From the NCBI GenBank assembly GCA_040901445.1, contig JBBDYQ010000002.1, positions 310,001-374,000 of the forward strand: a stretch of 64,000 bases of DNA, in the 5' to 3' direction. The notes beneath the pieces are model-generated. The model was not told the DNA's origin and did no database searches. It saw only the letters and a list, made by a program, of their open reading frames with translations. Position numbers and translations under genes: made by a program. The stretch is from Thermoleophilaceae bacterium. GTDB taxonomy: Bacteria > Actinomycetota > Thermoleophilia > Solirubrobacterales > Thermoleophilaceae. Below, in pieces: positions 23,867 to 32,180 of this stretch. Positions within the stretch are counted from its first letter, which is position 1; every line of letters starts with the position of its first letter.

Positions 23867-24517
23867 TCAGGCGCCGAGGTCGCGGCGCAGCGCGTCGAGC
23901 GCCGCGCGCAGCTCGGCCACCTCGGCCTCCACGCGCGCCACGCGCTCGTCCAGCCCCGGGCCGGCCGGCGGCGGCGGGGCCGCGGGCTCGGCCTGCGGAG
24001 CGGGGACCGGAACCTCGGCGGCGACGGCGTCGGCATCCGCCCCCAGCAGATGCGCGTAGCGCTGCTCCTTCTGCCCCGGCCGGCGCTCCAGCCGGGCGGC
24101 GTGGCCGCGGCCGATCAGCCCGTCGAGGGCCTCCTCCACACCGGCGAGGTCCGCGAACGCGTGCAGGCGATCGGCGCGCCCCTTCAGCTCCCCCGGCGTC
24201 TGCGCGCCGCGGAGCATGAGCAGGCCGAGCACGGCGAGCTCGCCGGGCGGCAGGCCCAGCGCCTCGTCGAGCAGGTGGCGGTACTTCGTGGTGCGGGTGG
24301 TGTGGCCGCTGGCCAGACGGGCCAGGCGCCGCCGGCCCAGGCTCTGGGCGGCGTCGCGGATCGCGCCCTCCTCGTAGTCCACCACCGGGTCGCGGTTGGT
24401 GGACTGGTTGCAGGCCAGTCGCAGCGCGTTGAGCGTGAGCGGGTACGCATCCGGGGTCGTGCGCTGCTTCTCGACGAGGCAGCCGAGCACGCGGATCTCG
24501 ACCGGGCCGAGGTCCAC
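23867..24517 (-). CDS. YceH-family (DUF480/UPF0502) protein
   Basis: A 216-residue protein starting MDLGPVEIRVLGCLVEKQRT, the characteristic DUF480 start, with two winged-helix repeats: NALRLACNQSTNRDPVVDY and LLMLRGAQTPGELKGRADRL. After about residue 165 an Ala/Pro linker leads to a C-terminal coiled coil (DERVARVEAEVAELRAALDA). The family has paired winged helices but no defined role. It lies 2 bp downstream of the SRPBCC gene on the same strand, so the two form an operon. Confidence 0.92.
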   Translation of the reverse strand: MDLGPVEIRVLGCLVEKQRTTPDAYPLTLNALRLACNQSTNRDPVVDYEEGAIRDAAQSLGRRRLARLASGHTTRTTKYRHLLDEALGLPPGELAVLGLLMLRGAQTPGELKGRADRLHAFADLAGVEEALDGLIGRGHAARLERRPGQKEQRYAHLLGADADAVAAEVPVPAPQAEPAAPPPPAGPGLDERVARVEAEVAELRAALDALRRDLGA

Positions 24518-24519
24518 GG

Positions 24520-24963
24520 TCAGCGGGCGGCGGCCGCCCTGCGTTCGGACTCCCGCACGACGCCGCTCACCAGGCGCCCGACCGCGAGCCTGAAGACCCC
24601 CACGACGGCGGCGCCGGCGAGCGGCAGCGTGGGCGTGGTGTCGACCCGGTAGCTCATACGCGTTCCCTGCGGGACGGGCTCGAGTGTCACGGCGCCCACG
24701 TGGTCGCGCACCGGCGCGCCCGAGAGCAGGCGATACGAGAAGCGCCTGGGAGCGTCGAACTCGATGACCTCCTCGCGTATCGGCGGCCCCGCCAGGCGAA
24801 GCACCCGGACCGCGCCCACGCCGTTCGGCGCGGGCTGGCCCTCACGCTCGAGGTCCACGCGGCGGACCGGTGTGATGTCCGCGTAGCCGCGATGGTCCGT
24901 GAGCACCTCCCACACCGTCTCGGGCGGGGCGGCGATGAGCGATTCCCATGCGAGCGTGGCCAT
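24520..24963 (-). CDS. SRPBCC-fold (START-like) protein
   Basis: A 147-residue soluble protein of the polyketide cyclase/SRPBCC type: ESLIAAPPETVWEVLTDHRGY at the start, then VRVLRLAGPPIREEVIEF and FSYRLLSG, then GTRMSYRVDTTP, ending in a long C-terminal helix (GVFRLAVGRLVSGVVRESE). The fold holds a hydrophobic ligand in a deep cavity, and the ligand is unknown. ATG 24963 is chosen; an ATG at 24990 would add nine residues. It is upstream of and close to the yceH-like gene. Confidence 0.85.
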   Translation of the reverse strand: MATLAWESLIAAPPETVWEVLTDHRGYADITPVRRVDLEREGQPAPNGVGAVRVLRLAGPPIREEVIEFDAPRRFSYRLLSGAPVRDHVGAVTLEPVPQGTRMSYRVDTTPTLPLAGAAVVGVFRLAVGRLVSGVVRESERRAAAAR

Positions 24964-25050
24964 GGCGGCGGATCCTATGTCAGGCGGCATGGACGGTGGC
25001 GCCGAGCAGCACCGCCACGCGGGGGGTGCGGAAGATCGCGGCGCAGGCCT

Positions 25051-25707
25051 TCACGCCGCGACGAGCAGGGAGCCCATCAGCCGCAGGCGGGCGTCGGCCT
25101 CATCGGGCCAGCGGTCGATCTCCGGCGGCCACCAGGCGAACTCGTCGTGCTCGGCGTCGGGCACCGGCTGGCCGCCGTCGGCCACGGTGGCCATGCCCAC
25201 GACCATGGTGAGCCCGGTCGGCAGCGCCACCAGTGCCTCGACGCTGAGGTCGACCGGGGTGAGCTGCCACTCCTCCTCCAGCTCACGGGAGAGAGTGAGC
25301 GCCGGGCTCTCGCCCACCTCCACCGCACCGCCCGCTCCGAGCGCCCAGCGGTTGGCCCACGACGAGAGCCACGCGGCCCGGCGGCCCGCCAGCCAGCGGC
25401 CGTCCTCCGAGCGCACGACGCAGAGCGCGGTGAGGCTGCCGGCGGCTCCTTCTCCTTCCACGAGCCGCAGCGCCCAGCGCGACGGCTGGAGCTCGAGCGC
25501 CAGCCGGCCGTCGGCCGCTTCGAAGCCGGCGAGCCGAGCCGCCAGGCCGTCGTGGCAGGGCGAGCCGCGGTCGCGCAGCGCGGCGATGGCGGCGTCGGCC
25601 TCGCGCTCGACGTCGGCGGGCGGCTCGTAGCGGTCGTCGCGCCAGGCGACCTCCACACGCTCCGGCGTCCAGGGCCCGCGCGCGAGGATGCCGGTCGAGG
25701 GTGTCAC
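25051..25707 (-). CDS. Nudix-like hydrolase domain protein
   Basis: A 218-residue protein. The central part from about residue 95 (TALCVVRSEDGRWLAGRRA) leads into a Nudix box-like stretch GGAVEVGESPALTLSRELEEEW at about 128-149, which fits GX5EX7REUXEE but has Trp-Gln where the final Gly is usual. The first 90 residues form a separate N-terminal segment (PADVEREADAAIAALRDRG). It may hydrolyse a nucleoside diphosphate derivative; the imperfect box leaves activity uncertain. It is divergent from the copper protein gene. Confidence 0.75.
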   Translation of the reverse strand: MTPSTGILARGPWTPERVEVAWRDDRYEPPADVEREADAAIAALRDRGSPCHDGLAARLAGFEAADGRLALELQPSRWALRLVEGEGAAGSLTALCVVRSEDGRWLAGRRAAWLSSWANRWALGAGGAVEVGESPALTLSRELEEEWQLTPVDLSVEALVALPTGLTMVVGMATVADGGQPVPDAEHDEFAWWPPEIDRWPDEADARLRLMGSLLVAA

Positions 25708-25820
25708 CCGAACGAGGGTAACGGCGCGTGACCGGCGCCTCGCACGCCGCCTTCCCGCGCGCTAGCATCCGCGTCCGTTGACCCGTGTTCAGCGGGTCTC
25801 GGGAGGGAGAGGCGCCGGAA

Positions 25821-28526
25821 GTGCTCTGGAACCGATTGGGTACTCCGCACGGGCCGGATCTGCGCGACGGCTCGCGGATCGTCGCGCACGCCGCGGCGAT
25901 GCTCTTCATCGGCGCCGGCGTCCTTCACGTGTCGGCCGCGGCCGACCACGACAACCTGCCGGTGATGATGGCCGGCTTCATCGTGGTCGCCTGCCTCCAG
26001 GTGGGCTACGGGGCGCTCCTGCTGTGGCGCCGCCCCACCGTCACGCTGCTGCTCGGCGGCGTGACGCTGATGGCCACCACCGTGCTCATCTGGCTCGTGT
26101 CGCGCACCGCCGGGCTCCCGCTCCTCCCGGGCGGGCACATGGAGCCGATCGGATTCAAGGACGGCGTCACGGTCCTGTTCGAGCTCGGGAGCATCCCGGC
26201 GCTGCTGGCGCTCTGCAGCCACGACCTGCGCGCGGTCTCGCTGCCCAGCCCCCGGCTGGGGCAGCAGGCGATGGCCGTGCTCGGCGCCGGCATGTTCGCC
26301 CTGTTCACGCCGGCGCTCGTGCTGGGCGGCGGCGAGCACCACTCGGCGGACCAGCACGCGGCGATGGGCGGTCACGCGCACGGCGGAGAGGAGGTGGCCT
26401 CCGCGGACAGCGCACACGGCGAGGAGGGCCACGGGCATCCCGGCGACGACGGCGCCGTGGCCGGCGAGACCGAGGACGGGCACGGGCACGGCGAGGAGAA
26501 GGCGAGCGTGAGCGTGTCGCAGGAGGACGAAGAGGGGCACGACGACGGCGAGGACCACGCGGCGGACGACCACGGCGCGCCGGCGGAGGACGCGCCCGCG
26601 GACGGCGGTGACGACCATGCCGGGGGCGGCCACACCGACGGCGACGAGCGCCGCGCGTCCGAGCCCGGCGCCCCCCACGACCACGGCGGCGGCGAAGCCG
26701 ACCCTCCGCAGGCCGATGCTCCAGAGTCCGGCGCGCCCCACGACCACGGGGGCGAGCAGCCCGCGGGCGGCGAGCCCGGCGCCGCGCCGGAGGCGCCGCA
26801 CGACCACGACGGCGATGAGCCGGGCGCCGGCCACGGCGGAGGCGGGGGCCACTCGACCGGGCCCACCGACCCGCCGATCCCGGCCATGATCACCCAGCGC
26901 GCAGAGGCGCTGGCCCCGAAGCCGGCCGGCACCCGCCAGACCATCAAGCTGCAGTACGGCCCCTTCGTCCTCCCGCCCGGCACCGACGCGAGCCAGTTCG
27001 GCGTAGACCTCACGGCGGTCGAGGGCCTCATCGTGGGCGCCGAACCCAGCCTGCGCTACGCCGATGGCACGGCGATCGCCCACGGCGACGGCGTGCACCT
27101 CCACCACGCGCACCTCTTCCGGCTGGACACCGGCCCCGACGACTCCTCGGACGGCTACAGCGGGCTCGAGTGGATCTTCGGCACCGGCGACGAGCAGACG
27201 GCCGGGAGCTTCGACGCCATCGCCGACGCCGGCGCCGGCGGCGACCGCCTCGGCGTGGCGCTGCACCGCGGCGACCCCATGGCGATGGTCTGGATGCCGA
27301 TGAACATGACCCGCCAGCTCAAGGTTGTGTTCCTCGAGTTCAAGTTCGAGTTCGTGCACGGCACCGCCGAGGAGATCCTCGCCGCCACCGGAGACCGCTA
27401 TCGCGAGCTCACGCCGGTCCTGATCGGCGAGACCTTCAACGTGCCGAAGACGGGCGGCTTCTACGCGTGGCCCCGCGACGCCACCCGGGTGGTGACCGAC
27501 ACCCTCGGCGACAGCGAACTCGACCACGAGACCTTCATGACCCCCGAGCCCACCCAGGGCGGGCGGATCGAGCCCGGGGTCGGGCAGATCTGGACGGCGC
27601 CGACCGACGGCGTGATCGTCGGCGCGGCCGGCCACATGCACGAGGGCGGCTCCGGCATCGTCTTCTCCAACCTGGGCAGCGAGGAGAGCCCCTGCGCCGA
27701 CGACGGCGACGGCTTCGCCGGCACGCGCATCTTCGACAGCCGGGCTTACTACCCGCCGGGCGTCTTCCCCACCCACCTGAAGATGGGCACGACGCAGCCG
27801 GGCTGGCGCGCGCACGTGCGCAAGGGCGACCGCATCGCCACCAACGGCGTGTACGACACGCGCACCTACGCGTGGCCCGACCAGATGAGCGTCGTGGGCT
27901 TCTACGTCGACCAGGGCGAGCCGGTCTCCGACGAGCAGCGCTGCCGCCCCGAGCTGGTGGACGAGCCGGGCGCGGCGCCCGAGGACGTGAGCGCATCGGT
28001 GCCCCACCAGGCGGCCGAGCGCGGCGACGACGGCTCCTCGCTCTTCCACATGGAGCGCCAGCACTGCGTGGCGGCCGACTGCGACGACCCCGACGCGCCG
28101 CCGCTGCAGCGCGGGCCGCGCGCGAGCACGATCACGATCCAGGACTTCACCTTCACGCCCGGGGACCTCATGCCAAGCGGGCTCCTCGGCGGGCTCACCG
28201 GCACCACGCTGCGCGGCGCGCCGGTGGTGGCGCGCGGCCAGCCGCTGCGCTTCGTGAACCTCGACTACGGGCTGCTGGGCGGCACCCGCCACGCGGTCAC
28301 CTCGTGCCACGGCGAGTGCAACGGGCCCGACACGATGAGCTACCCCAACAGCGACGGGCTCTTCTACTCGGGGCCGATCGGCTACGTGCCGCTTGCGGAG
28401 ACCGCCTCGGCGGAGAACCAGGCCACACCCACATGGGAGCTCGACACCTCGGCGCTCGAGCCGGGGTACCACACCTACTACTGCTGGTCGCACCGCTGGA
28501 TGCGCGGCGCGTTCTACGTCGAGTAG
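25821..28526 (+). CDS. Membrane-anchored multidomain copper protein: 5 TM, His/Asp-rich linker, PHM-like region, cupredoxin
   Basis: About 901 residues from GTG 25821, chosen because GGAGGGAGAGG ends 8 nt upstream (a GTG at 25785 is also in frame). Residues about 19-165 hold five hydrophobic helices (e.g. AAMLFIGAGVLHVS, VMMAGFIVVACLQVGYGALL, MAVLGAGMFALFTPALVLGG). Residues about 170-347 form a linker packed with His, Asp and Glu (PHDHGG repeated, HGHG), probably metal-binding. Residues about 355-680 resemble peptidylglycine-monooxygenase-type copper domains: VHLHHAHLF with H426, H428, H429 and H431, then GHMHEGG with H605 and H607, and a candidate Met ligand at 655. The C-terminus is a cupredoxin with a full type-1 set: H824, C888, H891 and M894 (TRHAVTSC and CWSHRWM). 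It would face the cell exterior. The reaction is unknown; copper oxidation chemistry or electron transfer is inferred. Nothing else for copper handling is adjacent. Confidence 0.78.
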   Translation: MLWNRLGTPHGPDLRDGSRIVAHAAAMLFIGAGVLHVSAAADHDNLPVMMAGFIVVACLQVGYGALLLWRRPTVTLLLGGVTLMATTVLIWLVSRTAGLPLLPGGHMEPIGFKDGVTVLFELGSIPALLALCSHDLRAVSLPSPRLGQQAMAVLGAGMFALFTPALVLGGGEHHSADQHAAMGGHAHGGEEVASADSAHGEEGHGHPGDDGAVAGETEDGHGHGEEKASVSVSQEDEEGHDDGEDHAADDHGAPAEDAPADGGDDHAGGGHTDGDERRASEPGAPHDHGGGEADPPQADAPESGAPHDHGGEQPAGGEPGAAPEAPHDHDGDEPGAGHGGGGGHSTGPTDPPIPAMITQRAEALAPKPAGTRQTIKLQYGPFVLPPGTDASQFGVDLTAVEGLIVGAEPSLRYADGTAIAHGDGVHLHHAHLFRLDTGPDDSSDGYSGLEWIFGTGDEQTAGSFDAIADAGAGGDRLGVALHRGDPMAMVWMPMNMTRQLKVVFLEFKFEFVHGTAEEILAATGDRYRELTPVLIGETFNVPKTGGFYAWPRDATRVVTDTLGDSELDHETFMTPEPTQGGRIEPGVGQIWTAPTDGVIVGAAGHMHEGGSGIVFSNLGSEESPCADDGDGFAGTRIFDSRAYYPPGVFPTHLKMGTTQPGWRAHVRKGDRIATNGVYDTRTYAWPDQMSVVGFYVDQGEPVSDEQRCRPELVDEPGAAPEDVSASVPHQAAERGDDGSSLFHMERQHCVAADCDDPDAPPLQRGPRASTITIQDFTFTPGDLMPSGLLGGLTGTTLRGAPVVARGQPLRFVNLDYGLLGGTRHAVTSCHGECNGPDTMSYPNSDGLFYSGPIGYVPLAETASAENQATPTWELDTSALEPGYHTYYCWSHRWMRGAFYVE

Positions 28527-28645
28527 CAGGCCGTACCGCTTTCGTACCGTTCCGGGGCGCCCGGAGCCCCTTCCAGGTATACGATCGCGCCTACGGAAGT
28601 TGTCGATGCGCCGGCCTGCCCGCCGGCGCGCAGGGGGTTTTGGAC

Positions 28646-30208
28646 ATGCGCATCCTGGTCGCTCTCGTGGCCGTGCTCGCCGTTCCGGCGACCGCGTCGG
28701 CCGCGACCATCGAAGTGGACGGGTCCACCGGGGCCGACAGTCCCACATGCGGAGCGGCGGGAAGCCCCTGCCAGACGATCGGGCAGGGAGTCGAGAATGC
28801 GGCGGGCGGCGACACCGTTCAGGTGGCGCCCGGCACGTACAACGAGTCCCAGGTCGACATCGACAAGGCGATCAGCGTTGCCGGCGCGGGCGCGGACCAG
28901 ACCACGCTCGACGGCGGCCAGGCGAGCGACTTCACGCGCAACGGCACGCTGCGGCTGTCGGCGCCGACCGGCGACGCGTCTGTGTCCGGGCTCACCGTCA
29001 CCGGCATCGGCTCACCCGCTGTGGGCGGCACCCCCACCGGCATCGTGGTCGAGCCCGACGGCAACACCGGCGGGCCCAGCTACACGATCTCGAACGTGCG
29101 GGTAACGGGCAACGGGGCCGGCGGCAGCGACTACGGCTTCTGGTGCGAGAACAACAACGCCGACGTCGTGATCGAGGGCAGCGAGATCGCGAACAACGAC
29201 TTCAACCCGCTCCTGTGGGAGAACTGCACGGGCTCGCTCGACCTCCGCGACAACACGATCGAGAAGACGGCCGGCACGGCGCCATCGTCGGCGTTCTTCG
29301 CGATGGTCTACCAGGGCCGTGAGGTCACGGCTCCGCAGCGGATCCGCGACAACGACATCACCGGCTCGGGCGTCTCGTTCAACGGGGCGTTCATCGGCCC
29401 CGACGTCGACAACCCGGACGGCGAGGGCACCTACAGTGACGTGGCGATCACGGGCAACACGATCTCCAGCGGCGGCACGGCCGTCTCCCTGAACAACCTC
29501 GCGGGCACCGGGTCCGACGGCACGATCTCCGACGCCGTCATCACTCACAACACGCTCACGGGCGCCGGGGGCGGCGACGGCATCCGCCTGCACGGCGCGG
29601 TGCCGGGCACGACCATCGACAGCAACACCGTGCTCGGCTTCGGAAACGGGCTGCACGTGCGCGGCGCCGGATCCGGCGAGCCCAGCGGCACCACGGCACT
29701 CGCCAACCGGATCGCCGGCAACGGCACGGGCGCGCGCAACACGGCGGGCGCGGGCGTGAGCGCCGAGAACAACTGGTGGGGCTGCAACGCCGGGCCCGGC
29801 GGGGCCGGCTGCGCCCCGAACGTCGGCTCCGTGGACGCGGACCCGTGGCTCGTGATGAGCATCGCGGCCTCCAAGTCCGAGGTGGCGCTCAACGAGGCCA
29901 GCGAGATCTCGGTGGACCTGCTGCAGAACTCGGCGGGCGAGACCGCCCCGGGGGCGTTCCCCGAGGGCGGCGAGGTCGCGTTCGGCTCGAACATCGGCAC
30001 GGTGAACCCGGCCACCGACGCGCTGGCTGCGCGCCAGGCGGGCACCACGTTCAGCTCGGCGCAGTCGGGCAACGCCAACGTGTCGGCCACCTTCGACGGG
30101 CAGACGGTGAGCGTGCCCATCCGGGTGCTCAGTCCCTGCAAGCTCATCAACCTGAACATCAAGCTGCTCGAGCCGTTCGGGCTGCCGCCCATCAACATCT
30201 GCCTCTGA
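28646..30208 (+). CDS. Secreted right-handed parallel beta-helix protein
   Basis: A 520-residue protein with a Sec signal (ILVALVAVLAVPATASA). The start TIEVDGSTGADSPTCGAAGSPCQTI matches the N-cap region of bacterial DUF1565/pectate-lyase-like beta-helix proteins. Repeated short strands follow (ISNVRVTGNGAGG, VVIEGSEIANND, SDVAITGNTISSGG, DAVITHNTLTGAGGG) and the familiar AENNWWGCNAGPGG motif near 390. A final Ig-like beta domain ends in LSPCKLINLNIKLLEP. It is probably an extracellular carbohydrate-binding or adhesive protein. It follows the copper protein by 119 bp and may be a separate unit. Confidence 0.82.
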   Translation: MRILVALVAVLAVPATASAATIEVDGSTGADSPTCGAAGSPCQTIGQGVENAAGGDTVQVAPGTYNESQVDIDKAISVAGAGADQTTLDGGQASDFTRNGTLRLSAPTGDASVSGLTVTGIGSPAVGGTPTGIVVEPDGNTGGPSYTISNVRVTGNGAGGSDYGFWCENNNADVVIEGSEIANNDFNPLLWENCTGSLDLRDNTIEKTAGTAPSSAFFAMVYQGREVTAPQRIRDNDITGSGVSFNGAFIGPDVDNPDGEGTYSDVAITGNTISSGGTAVSLNNLAGTGSDGTISDAVITHNTLTGAGGGDGIRLHGAVPGTTIDSNTVLGFGNGLHVRGAGSGEPSGTTALANRIAGNGTGARNTAGAGVSAENNWWGCNAGPGGAGCAPNVGSVDADPWLVMSIAASKSEVALNEASEISVDLLQNSAGETAPGAFPEGGEVAFGSNIGTVNPATDALAARQAGTTFSSAQSGNANVSATFDGQTVSVPIRVLSPCKLINLNIKLLEPFGLPPINICL

Positions 30209-30221
30209 CCTGAGGGGCGCA

Positions 30222-30252
30222 CCGCGGCGCGGGCATCCCGCTCGCGCCGCGG
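30222..30252 (+). terminator. GC-rich hairpin after the beta-helix gene
   Basis: CCGCGGCGCG (30222-30231) pairs perfectly with CGCGCCGCGG (30243-30252), with further GGG/CCC pairing inside the loop and partial pairing outside. It begins 13 bp after the stop at 30208 and lies before murB. There is no U-tract, which is common in high-GC genomes. Confidence 0.55.
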
Positions 30253-30283
30253 CGTCCCCCGGTCTGGCAGCATCGGGCGCCGC

Positions 30284-31342
30284 ATGACGGCCGGCGCCCC
30301 TCTCGCCCCCCTCACCACGCTGCGCCTGGGCGGCGCGGCGGAACGGTTCCTGCGCGCGGCCACCGAGGAGGAGCTGGTGGCCGCGGTGCGCGAGGCCGAC
30401 GCCGCGGGCGAGCCGGTGCTGGTGCTCGCGGGCGGCAGCAACGTCGTGATCGCAGACGCCGGCGTGCCCGGCACCGTGGTGCACGTGGCCACCCGCGGAG
30501 TGGAGCGCGGCGAGCTGCCGGACGGCCGCGCCACGCTCGCGGTGCAGGCGGGCGAGGACTGGGACGGAGTGGTGGCCGCCGCGGTGGCCGACGGGCTGGC
30601 GGGCGTCGAGTGCCTGTCGGGGATCCCCGGATCGGCCGGCGCCACGCCGATCCAGAACGTGGGCGCCTACGGTCAGGAGGTCTCGGCCACGATCGCGTCC
30701 GTGCGGGTGCTCGACCGCCGCGGCGGCGAGGTGGTGGAGCTGGGGCCCCAGGACTGCGGCTTCGCCTACCGCACGAGCGCGTTCAAGGGGCGCGACACCC
30801 ACCTCGTGCTCGCGGCCACCTTCGCGCTCGAGCGCCCGGGGGCGTCCGAGCCCATCCGCTACCCGGAGCTCGCTCGCAGGCTCGGGGTCGAGATCGGGGA
30901 CCGGGCGCCGCTGGCCGATGTCCGCCGGGCGGTGCTCGGCCTGCGCCGCCGCAAGGGCATGGTGATCGACCCCGACGACCCCGACTCGGTGAGCGCCGGG
31001 TCCTTCTTCACCAACCCGATCCTCGACATGGACGCCGCCGGCCGGCTGGAGCGCCGGGTGGCAGAGCGGCTGGGCCCGGACGCGCGCCCGCCCGCGTGGC
31101 CCGAGCCCGACGGCCGCGTGAAGACCTCCGCGGCCTGGCTGATCGAGCGCGCAGGCTTCCAGCGCGGCTACGGCTCCGGGCGCGTGGGCCTCTCGGGGAA
31201 GCACACGCTGGCGCTCGTGAACCGCGGCGGCGCCACCACCGCCGAGCTCGTGGCGCTGGCACGCGAGATCGCGAGCGGGGTGCGAGAGGCATTCGGCGTC
31301 GCGCTCGCGCCCGAGCCGGTGTTCGTGGGCCACGAGTGGTGA
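30284..31342 (+). CDS. murB: UDP-N-acetylenolpyruvoylglucosamine reductase
   Basis: A 352-residue flavoenzyme reducing UDP-GlcNAc-enolpyruvate with NADPH to UDP-MurNAc, the second committed step of peptidoglycan synthesis. Seen are the FAD-binding segment VLAGGSNVVIADAG, GVECLSGIPGSAGATPIQNVG split over residues 108-128, YRTSAFKG with the catalytic Arg, and the catalytic Ser in SAGSFFTNPIL. KTSAAWLIERAGF and the final EPVFVGHEW complete it, as in type I MurB. The xth gene follows 4 bp later, so the two form an operon. Confidence 0.95.
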   Translation: MTAGAPLAPLTTLRLGGAAERFLRAATEEELVAAVREADAAGEPVLVLAGGSNVVIADAGVPGTVVHVATRGVERGELPDGRATLAVQAGEDWDGVVAAAVADGLAGVECLSGIPGSAGATPIQNVGAYGQEVSATIASVRVLDRRGGEVVELGPQDCGFAYRTSAFKGRDTHLVLAATFALERPGASEPIRYPELARRLGVEIGDRAPLADVRRAVLGLRRRKGMVIDPDDPDSVSAGSFFTNPILDMDAAGRLERRVAERLGPDARPPAWPEPDGRVKTSAAWLIERAGFQRGYGSGRVGLSGKHTLALVNRGGATTAELVALAREIASGVREAFGVALAPEPVFVGHEW

Positions 31343-31346
31343 GACC

Positions 31347-32168
31347 GTGCGCGTAGTCAGCTGGAACGTCAACTCGCTGAAGGTGCGGCTCCCGCGGGTG
31401 CTCGAGCTGCTCGAGCAGTACCGGCCGGACGTGCTGCTGATGCAGGAGACGAAGTGCGCGGCGGACGCCTTCCCGCTGCTGGAGCTCGAGGCGGCCGGCT
31501 ACCAGGCGGCGCACCACAGCGCGGGCCGGTGGGCCGGAGTTGCCGTGGCGACGCCGGTGGCCACGCCGATCGAGGACGTGTGCTTCGGGCTGGCCGGCGA
31601 GCCCGCGGTGGACGAGGCGCGCTGGGTGGAGGCGGACGTGGCGGGGGTGCGCGTGGCCAGCGTGTACGTGCCCAACGGGCGCGAGGTGGGCTCGCCGCCG
31701 TTCCTCGACAAGCTGCGCTTTTTCGAGGCGGTCGCCGAGCGGGTGCGCCGGCACGATGGCCCGTTGCTCGTGGCCGGGGACTTCAACGTCTGCCCCGCCG
31801 ACGTCGACGTGTACGAGCCCGCGGCGTTCGCGGGCCAGACGCACGTCACCCCCGAGGAGCGCGAGCGCCACGCCGCCATCCTGGACGCCGGACTGGTGGA
31901 CGCGTTCCGCCACCTCCACCCGGACGAGGTTGCCTACACCTGGTGGGACTACCGCCAGGGCCACTTCCACCGCGGGCTGGGCCTGCGCATCGACGCGATC
32001 CTCGTGACCCCCGGCCTGGCGGACCGGCTGGAGCGCTGCGGCATCGACCGCGCCTACCGCAAGGGCGCCAAGCCCTCCGACCACGCGCCGCTGTTCGCGC
32101 AGCTGAGCGGCGACGGCCCGCTCACGGGCCCGCCCGTGCCGGACGCCGGCGACTCGAAGCAGACCTGA
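31347..32168 (+). CDS. xth: Exodeoxyribonuclease III (AP endonuclease family)
   Basis: A 273-residue protein of the exonuclease-endonuclease-phosphatase superfamily. Motifs: VVSWNVNSLKVRLPRVLE at the start, LMQETKCAADAFP (catalytic Glu) at about 35, VASVYVPNGREVGSPPF, VAGDFNVCPADVDVYEP, the YTWWDYRQGHF loop and AKPSDHAPLFAQL with the catalytic Asp-His. It cleaves DNA at abasic sites and removes 3' blocks in base excision repair. The GTG start lies 4 bp after murB. Confidence 0.93.
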   Translation: MRVVSWNVNSLKVRLPRVLELLEQYRPDVLLMQETKCAADAFPLLELEAAGYQAAHHSAGRWAGVAVATPVATPIEDVCFGLAGEPAVDEARWVEADVAGVRVASVYVPNGREVGSPPFLDKLRFFEAVAERVRRHDGPLLVAGDFNVCPADVDVYEPAAFAGQTHVTPEERERHAAILDAGLVDAFRHLHPDEVAYTWWDYRQGHFHRGLGLRIDAILVTPGLADRLERCGIDRAYRKGAKPSDHAPLFAQLSGDGPLTGPPVPDAGDSKQT

Positions 32169-32180
32169 CGCCGGCCCGGC

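Noticed and set aside
25704-28748. A 1014-codon open frame on the minus strand opposite the copper protein
   Set aside because: It is an antisense by-product of the GC-rich, codon-biased plus-strand gene: it has low-complexity Arg/Ala/Val/His sequence, no domains, and conflicts with a gene that has clear ligand motifs.
29012-31372. A 786-codon minus-strand frame over the beta-helix and murB genes
   Set aside because: It spans two unrelated plus-strand genes with clear families and a terminator hairpin, so it is a shadow.
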